The notes under the pieces are model-generated. The model did not search any database. It saw nothing but the letters and a program-made list of their open reading frames with translations, and was not told the origin of the DNA. This document shows, piece after piece, positions 11,599 to 25,116 of a stretch of 64,000 bases of DNA; positions within the stretch are counted from its first letter, which is position 1; each line of letters opens with the position of its first letter. Source of the stretch: Limanda limanda (taxonomy: Eukaryota > Chordata > Actinopteri > Pleuronectiformes > Pleuronectidae); the NCBI RefSeq assembly GCF_963576545.1, contig NW_026870590.1, forward strand, positions 186,001-250,000, given 5' to 3'. Made by a program: the position numbers and the translations under genes.

Positions 11599-13693
11599 GG
11601 TCGGAGAGACTTGGAAAGTGGTTGCATCTGGACTAATTTGGGTCCTGCGGATCGATTGGTACCATCCCCGAGCTTGTACGACCTTCGGAAGAGGTCGACC
11701 GACGAAATTCCCCCAAATCTGAGGAGATATTCTTGAATAACTTTTTTTGTGAAGGTCGGAGAGACTTGCAAGTAGGCTCTACCCCCACTAAATGGGGTTG
11801 CGCGCATCGATCGGTACCATCCTTGAGCTTCTCCGACTTTCGGAAGGGTTAGGGTTAGGGTTAGGGATGAAAGCACATAGGAGAAAGAGATATTCTTGAA
11901 TAACTTTTTTTGTGAAGGTCGGAGAGACTTGCAAGTAGGCTCTACCCCCACTAAATGGGGTAGCGCGCATCGATCGGTACCATCCTTGAGCTTCTCCGAC
12001 TTTCGGAAGGGTTAGGGTTAGGGTTAGGGATGAAAGCACATAGGAGAAAGAGATATTCTTGAATAACTTTTTTTGTGAAGGTCGGAGAGACTTGCAAGTA
12101 GGCTCTACCCCCACTAAATGGGGTAGCGCGCATCGATCGGTACCATCCTTGAGCTTCTCCGACTTTCGGAAGGGTTAGGGTTAGGGTTAGGGATGAAAGC
12201 ACATAGGAGAAAGAGATATTCTTGAATAACTTTTTTTGTGAAGGTCGGAGAGACTTGCAAGTAGGCTCTACCCCCACTAAATGGGGTAGCGCGCATCGAT
12301 CGGTACCATCCTTGAGCTTCTCCGACTTTCGGAAGGGTTAGGGTTAGGGTTAGGGATGAAAGCACATAGGAGAAAGAGATATTCTTGAATAACTTTTTTT
12401 GTGAAGGTCGGAGAGACTTGCAAGTAGGCTCTACCCCCACTAAATGGGGTAGCGCGCATCGATTGGTACCATCTTTGAGCTTCTCCGACTTTCGGAAGGG
12501 TTAGGGTTAGGGTTAGGGATGAAAGCACATAGGAGAAAGAGATATTCTTGAATAACTTTTTTTGTGAAGGTCGGAGAGACTTGCAAGTAGGCTCTACCCC
12601 CACTAAATGGGGTAGCGCGCATCGATCGGTACCATCCTTGAGCTTCTCCGACTTTCGGAAGGGTTAGGGTTAGGGTTAGGGATGAAAGCACATAGGAGAA
12701 AGAGATATTCTTGAATAACTTTTTTTGTGAAGGTCGGAGAGACTTGGAAAGTGGTTGCATTTGGACTAATTTGGGTCCTGCGGATCGATTGGTACCATCC
12801 CCGAGCTTGTACGACCTTCGGAAGAGGTCGACCGACGAAATTCCCCCAAATCTGAGGAGATATTCTTGAATAACTTTTTTTGTGAAGGTCGGAGAGACTT
12901 GCAAGTAGGCTCTACCCCCACTAAATGGGGTAGCGCGCATCGATCGGTACCATCCTTGAGCTTCTCCGACTTTCGGAAGGGTTAGGGTTAGGGTTAGGGA
13001 TGAAAGCACATAGGAGAAAGAGATATTCTTGAATAACTTTTTTTGTGAAGGTCGGAGAGACTTGCAAGTAGGCTCTACCCCCACTAAATGGGGTAGCGCG
13101 CATCGATCGGTACCATCCTTGAGCTTCTCCGACTTTCGGAAGGGTTAGGGTTAGGGTTAGGGATGAAAGCACATAGGAGAAAGAGATATTCTTGAATAAC
13201 TTTTTTTGTGAAGGTCGGAGAGACTTGCAAGTAGGCTCTACCCCCACTAAATGGGGTAGCGCGCATCGATTGGTACCATCTTTGAGCTTCTCCGACTTTC
13301 GGAAGGGTTAGGGTTAGGGTTAGGGATGAAAGCACATAGGAGAAAGAGATATTCTTGAATAACTTTTTTTGTGAAGGTCGGAGAGACTTGCAAGTAGGCT
13401 CTACCCCCACTAAATGGGGTAGCGCGCATCGATCGGTACCATCCTTGAGCTTCTCCGACTTTCGGAAGGGTTAGGGTTAGGGTTAGGGATGAAAGCACAT
13501 AGGAGAAAGAGATATTCTTGAATAACTTTTTTTGTGAAGGTCGGAGAGACTTGGAAAGTGGTTGCATCTGGACTAATTTGGGTCCTGCGGATCGATTGGT
13601 ACCATCCCCGAGCTTTTACGACCTTCGGAAGAGGTCGACCGACGAAATTCCCCCAAATCTGAGGAGATATTCTTGAATAACTTTTTTTGTGAA
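11599..13693 (+). repeat. Junction segment between the two duplicated blocks
   Basis: Contains B units at 11599, 12732 and 13539 with A runs of six and four between them. The B at 12732 has cattt like the B at 6920, and the A units at 12406 and 13213 both carry gattgg plus catctttgag like that at 6594. Relative to 6594-7392 there are three extra A units (489 bp) here. The A at 12887, directly after a B and before an A, keeps ggggtag instead of the expected ggggttg, so it was probably a B-A-B unit before the insertion. Confidence 0.85.
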
Positions 13694-16600
13694 GGTCAGA
13701 GAGACTTGCAAGTAGGCTCTACCCCCACTAAATGGGGTTGCGCGCATCGATCGGTACCATCCTTAAGCTTCTCCGACTTTCGGAAGGGTTAGGGTTAGGG
13801 TTAGGGATGAAAGCACATAGGAGAAAGAGATATTCTTGAATAACTTTTTTTGTGAAGGTCGGAGAGACTTGCAAGTAGGCTCTACCCCCACTAAATGGGG
13901 TAGCGCGCATCGATCGGTACCATCCTTGAGCTTCTCCGACTTTTGGAAGGGTTAGGGTTAGGGTTAGGGATGAAAGCACATAGGAGAAAGAGATATTCTT
14001 GAATAACTTTTTTTGTGAAGGTCGGAGAGACTTGCAAGTAGGCTCTACCCCCACTAAATGGGGTAGCGCGCATCGATCGGTACCATCCTTGAGCTTCTCC
14101 GACTTTCGGAAGGGTTAGGGTTAGGGTTAGGGATGAAAGCACATAGGAGAAAGAGATATTCTTGAATAACTTTTTTTGTGAAGGTCGGAGAGACTTGCAA
14201 GTAGGCTCTGCCCCCACTAAATGGGGTAGCGCGCATCGATCGGTACCATCCTTGAGCTTCTCCGACTTTCGGAAGGGTTAGGGTTAGGGTTAGGGATGAA
14301 AGCACATAGGAGAAAGAGATATTCTTGAATAACTTTTTTTGTGAAGGTCGGAGAGACTTGGAAAGTGGTTGCATCTGGACTAATTTGGGTCCTGCGGATC
14401 GATTCGTACCATCCCCGAGCTTGTACGACCTTCGGAAGAGGTCGACCGACGAAATTCCCCCAAATCTGAGGAGATATTCTTGAATAACTTTTTTTGTGAA
14501 GGTCGGAGAGACTTGCAAGTAGGCTCTACCCCCACTAAATGGGGTAGCGCGCATCGATCGGTACCATCCTTGAGCTTCTCCGACTTTCGGAAGGGTTAGG
14601 GTTAGGGTTAGGGATGAAAGCACATAGGAGAAAGAGATATTCTTGAATAACTTTTTTTGTGAAGGTCGGAGAGACTTGGAAAGTGGTTGCATCTGGACTA
14701 ATTTGGGTCCTGCGGATCGATTGGTACCATCCCCGAGCTTGTACGACCTTTGGAAGAGGTCGACCGACGAAATTCCCCCAAATCTGAGGAGATATTCTTG
14801 AATAACTTTTTTTGTGAAGGTCGGAGAGACTTGCAAGTAGGCTCTACCCCCACTAAATGGGGTTGCGCGCATCGATCGGTACCATCCTTGAGCTTCTCCG
14901 ACTTTCGGAAGGGTTAGGGTTAGGGTTAGGGATGAAAGCACATAGGAGAAAGAGATATTCTTGAATAACTTTTTTTGTGAAGGTCGGAGAGACTTGCAAG
15001 TAGGCTCTACCCCCACTAAATGGGGTAGCGCGCATCGATCGGTACCATCCTTGAGCTTCTCCGACTTTCGGAAGGGTTAGGGTTAGGGTTAGGGATGAAA
15101 GCACATAGGAGAAAGAGATATTCTTGAATAACTTTTTTTGTGAAGGTCGGAGAGACATGCAAGTAGGCTCTACCCCCACTAAATGGGGTAGCGCGCATCG
15201 ATCGGTACCATTCTTGAGCTTCTCCGACTTTCCGAAGGGTTAGGGTTAGGGTTAGGGATGAAAGCACATAGGAGAAAGAGATATTCTTGAATAACTTTTT
15301 TTGTGAAGGTCGGAGAGACTTGCAAGTAGGCTCTACCCCCACTAAATGGGGTAGCGCACATCGATCGGTACCATCCTTGAGCTTCTCCGACTTTCGGAAG
15401 GGTTAGGGTTAGGGTTAGGGATGAAAGCACATAGGAGAAAGAGATATTCTTGAATAACTTTTTTTGTGAAGGTCGGAGAGACTTGCAAGTAGGCTCTACC
15501 CCCACTAAATGGGGTAGCGCGCATCGATCGGTACCATCCTTGAGCTTCTCCGACTTTCGGAAGGGTTAGGGTTAGGGTTAGGGATGAAAGCACATAGGAG
15601 AAAGAGATATTCTTGAATAACTTTTTTTGTGAAGGTCGGAGAGACTTGCAAGTAGGCTCTACCCCCACTAAATGGGGTAGCGCGCATCGATCGGTACCAT
15701 CCTTGAGCTTCTCCGACTTTCGGAAGGGTTAGGGTTAGGGTTAGGGATGAAAGCACATAGGAGAAAGAGATATTCTTGAATAACTTTTTTTGTGAAGGTC
15801 GGAGAGACTTGCAAGTAGGCTCTACCCCCACTAAATGGGGTAGCGCGCATCGATCGGTACCATCCTTGAGCTTCTCCGACTTTCGGAAGGGTTAGGGTTA
15901 GGGTTAGGGATGAAAGCACATAGGAGAAAGAGATATTCTTGAATAACTTTTTTTGTGAAGGTCGGAGAGACTTGAAAAGTGGTTGCATCTGGACTAATTT
16001 GGGTCCTGCGGATCGATTGGTACCATCCCCGAGCTTGTACGACCTTCGGAAGAGGTCGACCGACGAAATTCCCCCAAATCTGAGGAGATATTCTTGAATA
16101 ACTTTTTTTGTGAAGGTCGGAGAGACTTGCAAGTAGGCTCTACCCCCACTAAATGGGGTTGCGCGCATCGATCGGTACCATCCTTGAGCTTCTCCGACTT
16201 TCTGAAGGGTTAGGGTTAGGGTTAGGGATGAAAGCACATAGGAGAAAGAGATATTCTTGAATAACTTTTTTTGTGAAGGTCGGAGAGACTTGCAAGTAGG
16301 CTCTACCCCCACTAAATGGGGTAGCGCGCATCGATCGGTACCATCCTTGAGCTTCTCCGACTTTCGGAAGGGTTAGGGTTAGGGTTAGGGATGAAAGCAC
16401 ATAGGAGAAAGAGATATTCTTGAATAACTTTTTTTGTGAAGGTCGGAGAGACTTGGAAAGTGGTTGCATCTGGACTAATTTGGGTCCTGCGGATCGATTG
16501 GTACCATCCCCGAGCTTGTACGACCTTCGGAAGAGGTCGACCGACGAAATTCCCCCAAATCTGAGGAGATATTCTTGAATAACTTTTTTTGTGAAGGTCG

Positions 16601-18380
16601 GAGAGACTTGCAAGTAGGCTCTACCCCCACTAAATGGGGTTGCGCGCATCGATCGGTACCATCCTTGAGCTTCTCCGACTTTCGGAAGGGTTAGGGTTAG
16701 GGTTAGGGATGAAAGCACATAGGAGAAAGAGATATTCTTGAATAACTTTTTTTGTGAAGGTCGGAGAGACTTGCAAGTAGGCTCTACCCCCACTAAATGG
16801 GGTAGCGCGCATCGATCGGTACCATCCTTGAGCTTCTCCGACTTTCGGAAGGGATAGGGTTAGGGTTAGGGATGAAAGCACATAGGAGAAAGAGATATTC
16901 TTGAATAACTTTTTTTGTGAAGGTCGGAGAGACTTGAAAAGTGGTTGCATCTGGACTAATTTGGGTCCTGCGAATCGATTGGTACCATCCCCGAGCTTGT
17001 ACGACCTTCGGAAGAGGTCGACCGACGAAATTCCCCCAAATCTGAGGAGATATTCTTGAATAACTTTTTTTGTGAAGGTCGGAGAGACTTGCAAGTAGGC
17101 TCTACCCCCACTAAATGGGGTTGCGCGCATCGATCGGTACCATCCTTGAGCTTCTCCGACTTTCGGAAGGGTTAGGGTTAGGGTTAGGGATGAAAGCACA
17201 TAGGAGAAAGAGATATTCTTGAATAACTTTTTTTGTGAAGGTCGGAGAGACTTGCAAGTAGGCTCTACCCCCACTAAATGGGGTAGCGCGCATCGATCGG
17301 TACCATCCTTGAGCTTCTCCGACTTTCGGAAGGGTTAGGGTTAGGGTTAGGGATGAAAGCACATAGGAGAAAGAGATATTCTTGAATAACTTTTTTTGTG
17401 AAGGTCGGAGAGACTTGCAAGTAGGCTCTACCCCCACTAAATGGGGTAGCGCGCATCGATCGGTACCATCCTTGAGCTTCTCCGACTTTCGGAAGGGTTA
17501 GGGTTAGGGTTAGGGATGAAAGCACATAGGAGAAAGAGATATTCTTGAATAACTTTTTTTGTGAAGGTCGGAGAGACTTGCAAGTAGGCTCTACCCCCAC
17601 TAAATGGGGTAGCGCGCATCGATCGGTACCATCCTTGAGCTTCTCCGACTTTCGGAAGGGTTAGGGTTAGGGTTAGGGATGAAAGCACATAGGAGAAAGA
17701 GATATTCTTGAATAACTTTTTTTGTGAAGGTCGGAGAGACTTGCAAGTAGGCTCTACCCCCACTAAATGGGGTAGCGCGCATCGATCGGTACCATCCTTG
17801 AGCTTCTCCGACTTTCGGAAGGGTTAGGGTTAGGGTTAGGGATGAAAGCACATAGGAGAAAGAGATATTCTTGAATAACTTTTTTTGTGAAGGTCGGAGA
17901 GACTTGCAAGTAGGCTCTACCCCCACTAAATGGGGTAGCGCGCATCGATCGGTACCATCCTTGAGCTTCTCCGACTTTCGGAAGGGTTAGGGTTAGGGTT
18001 AGGGATGAAAGCACATAGGAGAAAGAGATATTCTTGAATAACTTTTTTTGTGAAGGTCGGAGAGACTTGCAAGTAGGCTCTACCCCCACTAAATGGGGTA
18101 GCGCACATCGATCGGTACCATCCTTGAGCTTCTCCGACTTTCGGAAGGGTTAGGGTTAGGGTTAGGGATGAAAGCACATAGGAGAAAGAGATATTCTTGA
18201 ATAACTTTTTTTGTGAAGGTCGGAGAGACTTGCAAGTAGGCTCTACCCCCACTAAATGGGGTAGCGCGCATCGATCGGTACCATCCTTGAGCTTCTCCGA
18301 CTTTCGGAAGGGTTAGGGTTAGGGTTAGGGATGAAAGCACATAGGAGAAAGAGATATTCTTGAATAACTTTTTTTGTGAA
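13694..18380 (+). repeat. Large duplicated block, copy 2
   Basis: Second copy of 7393-11598 with all its marker variants in the same order. It differs by an extra A-B-A equivalent (481 bp) between the ctgaag unit (16115) and the gggatag unit (16759). The high identity, including rare point variants, indicates recent segmental duplication within the array, most simply by unequal exchange. Confidence 0.9.
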
Positions 18381-18869
18381 GGTCGGAGAGACTTGCAAGT
18401 AGGCTCTACCCCCACTAAATGGGGTAGCGCGCATCGATCGGTACCATCCTTGAGCTTCTCCGACTTTCGGAAGGGTTAGGGTTAGGGTTAGGGATGAAAG
18501 CACATAGGAGAAAGAGATATTCTTGAATAACTTTTTTTGTGAAGGTCGGAGAGACTTGCAAGTAGGCTCTACCCCCACTAAATGGGGTAGCGCGCATCGA
18601 TCGGTACCATCCTTGAGCTTCTCCGACTTTCGGAAGGGTTAGGGTTAGGGTTAGGGATGAAAGCACATAGGAGAAAGAGATATTCTTGAATAACTTTTTT
18701 TGTGAAGGTCGGAGAGACTTGCAAGTAGGCTCTACCCCCACTAAATGGGGTAGCGCGCATCGATCGGTACCATCCTTGAGCTTCTCCGACTTTCGGAAGG
18801 GTTAGGGTTAGGGTTAGGGATGAAAGCACATAGGAGAAAGAGATATTCTTGAATAACTTTTTTTGTGAA
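17077..18869 (+). repeat. Longest uninterrupted run of A monomers (11 units, 1793 bp)
   Basis: Eleven A units lie between the B at 16922 and the B at 18870. This gives eleven telomeric blocks at a strict 163 bp spacing, the densest TTAGGG stretch of the window. One member (18055) carries gcgcacatc. The run extends past the end of the large duplicated block because two or three extra A units were added relative to copy 1. Confidence 0.9.
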
Positions 18870-21800
18870 GGTCGGAGAGACTTGAAAAGTGGTTGCATCT
18901 GGACTAATTTGGGTCCTGCGGATCGATTGGTACCATCCCCGAGCTTGTACGACCTTCGGAAGAGGTCGACCGACGAAATTCCCCCAAATCTGAGGAGATA
19001 TTCTTGAATAACTTTTTTTTTGAAGGTCGGAGAGACTTGCAAGTAGGCTCTACCCCCACTAAATGGGGTTGCGCGCATCGATCGGTACCATCCTTGAGCT
19101 TCTCCGACTTTCTGAAGGGTTAGGGTTAGGGTTAGGGATGAAAGCACATAGGAGAAAGAGATATTCTTGAATAACTTTTTTTGTGAAGGTCGGAGAGACT
19201 TGCAAGTAGGCTCTACCCCCACTAAATGGGGTAGCGCGCATCGATCGGTACCATCCTTGAGCTTCTCCGACTTTCGGAAGGGTTAGGGTTAGGGTTAGGG
19301 ATGAAAGCACATAGGAGAAAGAGATATTCTTGAATAACTTTTTTTGTGAAGGTCGGAGAGACTTGGAAAGTGGTTGCATCTGGACTAATTTGGGTCCTGC
19401 GGATCGATTGGTACCATCCCCGAGCTTGTACGACCTTCGGAAGAGGTCGACCGACGAAATTCCCCCAAATCTGAGGAGATATTCTTGAATAACTTTTTTT
19501 GTGAAGGTCGGAGAGACTTGCAAGTAGGCTCTACCCCCACTAAATGGGGTTGCGCGCATCGATCGGTACCATCCTTGAGCTTCTCCGACTTTCGGAAGGG
19601 TTAGGGTTAGGGTTAGGGATGAAAGCACATAGGAGAAAGAGATATTCTTGAATAACTTTTTTTGTGAAGGTCGGAGAGACTTGCAAGTAGGCTCTACCCC
19701 CACTAAATGGGGTAGCGCGCATCGATCGGTACCATCCTTGAGCTTCTCCGACTTTCGGAAGGGTTAGGGTTAGGGTTAGGGATGAAAGCACATAGGAGAA
19801 AGAGATATTCTTGAATAACTTTTTTTGTGAAGGTCGGAGAGACTTGCAAGTAGGCTCTACCCCCACTAAATGGGGTAGCGCGCATCGATCGGTACCATCC
19901 TTGAGCTTCTCCGACTTTCGGAAGGGTTAGGGTTAGGGTTAGGGATGAAAGCACATAGGAGAAAGAGATATTCTTGAATAACTTTTTTTGTGAAGGTCGG
20001 AGAGACTTGCAAGTAGGCTCTGCCCCCACTAAATGGGGTAACGCGCATCGATCGGTACCATCCTTGAGCTTCTCCGACTTTCGGAAGGGTTAGGGTTAGG
20101 GTTAGGGATGAAAGCACATAGGAGAAAGAGATATTCTTGAATAACTTTTTTTGTGAAGGTCGGAGAGACTTGGAAAGTGGTTGCATCTGGACTAATTTGG
20201 GTCCTGCGGATCGATTCGTACCATCCCCGAGCTTGTACGACCTTCGGAAGAGGTCGACCGACGAAATTCCCCCAAATCTGAGGAGATATTCTTGAATAAC
20301 TTTTTTTGTGAAGGTCGGAGAGACTTGCAAGTAGGCTCTACCCCCACTAAATGGGGTAGCGCGCATCGATCGGTACCATCCTTGAGCTTCTCCGACTTTC
20401 GGAAGGGTTAGGGTTAGGGTTAGGGATGAAAGCACATAGGAGAAAGAGATATTCTTGAATAACTTTTTTTGTGAAGGTCGGAGAGACTTGAAAAGTGGTT
20501 GCATCTGGACTAATTTGGGTCCTGCGGATCGATTGGTACCATCCCCGAGCTTGTACGACCTTCGGAAGAGGTCGACCGACGAAATTCCCCCAAATCTGAG
20601 GAGATATTCTTGAATAACTTTTTTTGTGAAGGTCGGAGAGACTTGCAAGTAGGCTCTACCCCCACTAAATGGGGTTGCGCGCATCGATCGGTACCATCCT
20701 TGAGCTTCTCCGACTTTCGGAAGGGTTAGGGTTAGGGTTAGGGATGAAAGCACATAGGAGAAAGAGATATTCTTGAATAACTTTTTTTGTGAAGGTCGGA
20801 GAGACTTGCAAGTAGGCTCTACCCCCACTAAATGGGGTAGCGCGCATCGATCGGTACCATCCTTGAGCTTCTCCGACTTTCGGAAGGGTTAGGGTTAGGG
20901 ATGAAAGCACATAGGAGAAAGAGATATTCTTGAATAACTTTTTTTGTGAAGGTCGGAGAGACTTGGAAAGTGGTTGCATCTGGACTAATTTGGGTCCTGC
21001 GGATCGATTGGTACCATCCCCGAGCTTGTACGACCTTCGGAAGAGGTCGACCGACGAAATTCCCCCAAATCTGAGGAGATATTCTTGAATAACTTTTTTT
21101 GTGAAGGTCGGAGAGACTTGCAAGTAGGCTCTACCCCCACTAAATGGGGTTGCGCGCATCGATCGGTACCATCCTTGAGCTTCTCCGACTTTCGGAAGGG
21201 TTAGGGTTAGGGTTAGGGATGAAAGCACATAGGAGAAAGAGATATTCTTGAATAACTTTTTTTGTGAAGGTCGGAGAGACTTGCAAGTAGGCTCTACCCC
21301 CACTAAATGGGGTAGCGCGCATCAATCAGTACCATCCCTGAGCTTTTCCGACTTTCGGAAGGGTTAGGGTTAGGGTTAGGGATGAAAGCACATAGGAGAA
21401 AGAGATATTCTTGAATAACTTTTTTTGTGAAGGTCGGAGAGACTTGAAAAGTGGTTGCATCTGGACTAATTTGGGTCCTGCGGATCGATTGGTACCATCC
21501 CCGAGCTTGTACGACCTTCGGAAGAGGTCGACCGACGAAATTCCCCCAAATCTGAGGAGATATTCTTGAATAACTTTTTTTGTGAAGGTCGGAGAGACTT
21601 GCAAGTAGGCTCTACCCCCACTAAATGGGGTAGCGCGCATCGATCGGTACCATCCTTGAGCTTCTCCGACTTTCGGAAGGGTTAGGGTTAGGGTTAGGGA
21701 TGAAAGCACATAGGAGAAAGAGATATTCTTGAATAACTTTTTTTGTGAAGGTCGGAGAGACTTGGAAAGTGGTTGCATCTGGACTAATTTGGGTCCTGCG

Positions 21801-21904
21801 GATCGATTGGTACCATCCCCGAGCTTGTACGACCTTCGGAAGAGGTCGACCGACGAAATTCCCCCAAATCTGAGGAGATATTCTTGAATAACTTTTTTTG
21901 TGAA
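18381..21904 (+). repeat. Mixed A/B segment with partial repeat of 15.3-16.6 kb
   Basis: The B(gaaaag)-A(ctgaag)-A-B order at 18870-19505 repeats that at 15960-16595 and 9659-10139. The B at 18870 has a run of ten T in its tail because the G of T7-gtgaa became T. The A at 19995 (ctgcccc, gtaacg) precedes a gattcg B. No non-satellite sequence is present. Confidence 0.85.
20794..20950 (+). repeat. A unit with 6 bp deletion in the telomeric block (157 bp)
   Basis: One TTAGGG is missing, leaving three GGG runs, so an intramolecular three-tetrad G-quadruplex can no longer form from this unit alone. It is one of only two length variants among the complete units; the other is at 60895. Confidence 0.95.
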
Positions 21905-23828
21905 GGTCGGAGAGACTTGCAAGTAGGCTCTACCCCCACTAAATGGGGTTGCGCGCATCGATCGGTACCATCCTTGAGCTTCTCCGACTTTCGGAAGGGT
22001 TAGGGTTAGGGTTAGGGATGAAAGCACATAGGAGAAAGAGATATTCTTGAATAACTTTTTTTGTGAAGGTCGGAGAGACTTGCAAGTAGGCTCTACCCCC
22101 ACTAAATGGGGTAGCGCGCATCGATCGGTACCATCCTTGAGCTTCTCCGACTTTCGGAAGGGTTAGGGTTAGGGTTAGGGATGAAAGCACATAGGAGAAA
22201 GAGATATTCTTGAATAACTTTTTTTGTGAAGGTCGGAGAGACTTGGAAAGTGGTTGCATCTGGACTAATTTGGGTCCTGCGGATCGATTGGTACCATCCC
22301 CGAGCTTGTACGACCTTCGGAAGAGGTCGACCGACGAAATTCCCCCAAATCTGAGGAGATATTCTTGAATAACTTTTTTTGTGAAGGTCGGAGAGACTTG
22401 CAAGTAGGCTCTACCCCCACTAAATGGGGTTGCGCGCATCGATCGGTACCATCCTTGAGCTTCTCCGACTTTCGGAAGGGTTAGGGTTAGGGTTAGGGAT
22501 GAAAGCACATAGGAGAAAGAGATATTCTTGAATAACTTTTTTTGTGAAGGTCGGAGAGACTTGCAAGTAGGCTCTACCCCCACTAAATGGGGTAGCGCGC
22601 ATCGATCGGTACCATCCTTGAGCTTCTCCGACTTTCGGAAGGGTTAGGGTTAGGGTTAGGGATGAAAGCACATAGGAGAAAGAGATATTCTTGAATAACT
22701 TTTTTTGTGAAGGTCGGAGAGACTTGGAAAGTGGTTGCATCTGGACTAATTTGGGTCCTGCAGATCGATTGGTACCATCCCCGAGCTTGTACGACCTTCG
22801 GAAGAGGTCGACCGACGAAATTCCCCCAAATCTGAGGAGATATTCTTGAATAACTTTTTTTGTGAAGGTCGGAGAGACTTGCAAGTAGGCTCTACCCCCA
22901 CTAAATGGGGTTGCGCGCATCGATCGGTACCATCCTTGAGCTTCTCCGACTTTCGGAAGGGTTAGGGTTAGGGTTAGGGATGAAAGCACATAGGAGAAAG
23001 AGATATTCTTGAATAACTTTTTTTGTGAAGGTCGGAGAGACTTGCAAGTAGGCTCTACCCCCACTAAATGGGGTAGCGCGCATCGATCGGTACCATCCTT
23101 GAGCTTCTCCGACTTTCGGAAGGGTTAGGGTTAGGGTTAGGGATGAAAGCACATAGGAGAAAGAGATATTCTTGAATAACTTTTTTTGTGAAGGTCGGAG
23201 AGACTTGGAAAGTGGTTGCATCTGGACTAATTTGGGTCCTGCGGATCGATTGGTACCATCCCCGAGCTTGTACGACCTTCGGAAGAGGTCGACCGACGAA
23301 ATTCCCCCAAATCTGAGGAGATATTCTTGAATAACTTTTTTTGTGAAGGTCGGAGAGACTTGCAAGTAGGCTCTACCCCCACTAAATGGGGTTGCGCGCA
23401 TCGATCGGTACCATCGTTGAGCTTCTCCGACTTTCGGAAGGGTTAGGGTTAGGGTTAGGGATGAAAGCACATAGGAGAAAGAGATATTCTTGAATAACTT
23501 TTTTTGTGAAGGTCGGAGAGACTTGCAAGTAGGCTCTACCCCCACTAAATGGGGTAGCGCGCATCGATCGGTACCATCCTTGAGCTTCTCCGACTTTCGG
23601 AAGGGTTAGGGTTAGGGTTAGGGATGAAAGCACATAGGAGAAAGAGATATTCTTGAATAACTTTTTTTGTGAAGGTCGGAGAGACTTGGAAAGTGGTTGC
23701 ATCTGGACTAATTTGGGTCCTGCAGATCGATTGGTACCATCCCCGAGCTTGTACGACCTTCGGAAGAGGTCGACCGACGAAATTCCCCCAAATCTGAGGA
23801 GATATTCTTGAATAACTTTTTTTGTGAA
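21905..23828 (+). repeat. Four tandem AAB trimers (481 bp period)
   Basis: A(ggggttg)-A-B repeats four times without variation in order. B units at 22712 and 23674 carry cagatcg while those at 22231 and 23193 carry cggatcg, so the trimers also alternate as a 962 bp pair. The unit at 23348 has catcgttgag. The same 481 bp trimer is the length by which several other block pairs in the window differ. Confidence 0.92.
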
Positions 23829-24154
23829 GGTCGGAGAGACTTGCAAGTAGGCTCTACCCCCACTAAATGGGGTTGCGCGCATCGATCGGTACCATCCTTG
23901 AGCTTCTCCGACTTTCGGAAGGGTTAGGGTTAGGGTTAGGGATGAAAGCACATAGGAGAAAGAGATATTCTTGAATAACTTTTTTTGTGAAGGTCGGAGA
24001 GACTTGCAAGTAGGCTCTACCCCCACTAAATGGGGTAGCGCGCATCGATCGGTACCATCCTTGAGCTTCTCCGACTTTCGGAAGGGTTAGGGTTAGGGTT
24101 AGGGATGAAAGCACATAGGAGAAAGAGATATTCTTGAATAACTTTTTTTGTGAA

Positions 24155-25116
24155 GGTCGGAGAGACTTGCAAGTAGGCTCTACCCCCACTAAATGGGGTA
24201 GCGCGCATCGATCGGTACCATCCTTGAGCTTCTCCGACTTTCGGAAGGGTTAGGGTTAGGGTTAGGGATGAAAGCACATAGGAGAAAGAGATATTCTTGA
24301 ATAACTTTTTTTGTGAAGGTCGGAGAGACTTGCAAGTAGGCTCTGCCCCCACTAAATGGGGTATCGCGCATCGATCGGTACCATCCTTGAGCTTCTCCGA
24401 CTTTCGGAAGGGTTAGGGTTAGGGTTAGGGATGAAAGCACATAGGAGAAAGAGATATTCTTGAATAACTTTTTTTGTGAAGGTCGGAGAGACTTGGAAAG
24501 TGGTTGCATCTGGACTAATTTGGGTCCTGCAGATCGATTCGTACCATCCATGAGCTTGTACGACCTTCGGAAGAGGTCGACCGACGAAATTCCCCCAAAT
24601 CTGAGGAGATATTCTTGAATAACTTTTTTTGTGAAGGTCGGAGAGACTTGCAAGTAGGCTCTACCCCCACTAAATGGGGTAGCGCGCATCGATCGGTACC
24701 ATCCTTGAGCTTCTCCGACTTTCGGAAGGGTTAGGGTTAGGGTTAGGGATGAAAGCACATAGGAGAAAGAGATATTCTTGAATAACTTTTTTTGTGAAGG
24801 TCGGAGAGACTTGGAAAGTGGTTGCATCTGGACTAATTTGGGTCCTGCGGATCGATTGGTACCATCCCCGAGCTTGTACGACCTTCGGAAGAGGTCGACC
24901 GACGAAATTCCCCCAAATCTGAGGAGATATTCTTGAATAACTTTTTTTGTGAAGGTCGGAGAGACTTGCAAGTAGGCTCTACCCCCACTAAATGGGGTTG
25001 CGCGCATCGATCGGTACCATCCTTGAGCTTCTCCGACTTTCGGAAGGGTTAGGGTTAGGGTTAGGGATGAAAGCACATAGGAGAAAGAGATATTCTTGAA
25101 TAACTTTTTTTGTGAA
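24155..25116 (+). repeat. 962 bp hexamer AABABA, copy 1
   Basis: Order A, A(ctgcccc, gtatcgcg), B(cagatcgattcg, catgag), A, B, A(ggggttg). The gtatcgcg change is private to the three copies of this block. Confidence 0.9.

Noticed and set aside
18870..19024. Indel in the T run of this B unit
   Set aside because: The longer T run comes from a G-to-T substitution in the tail; the unit is still 155 bp.
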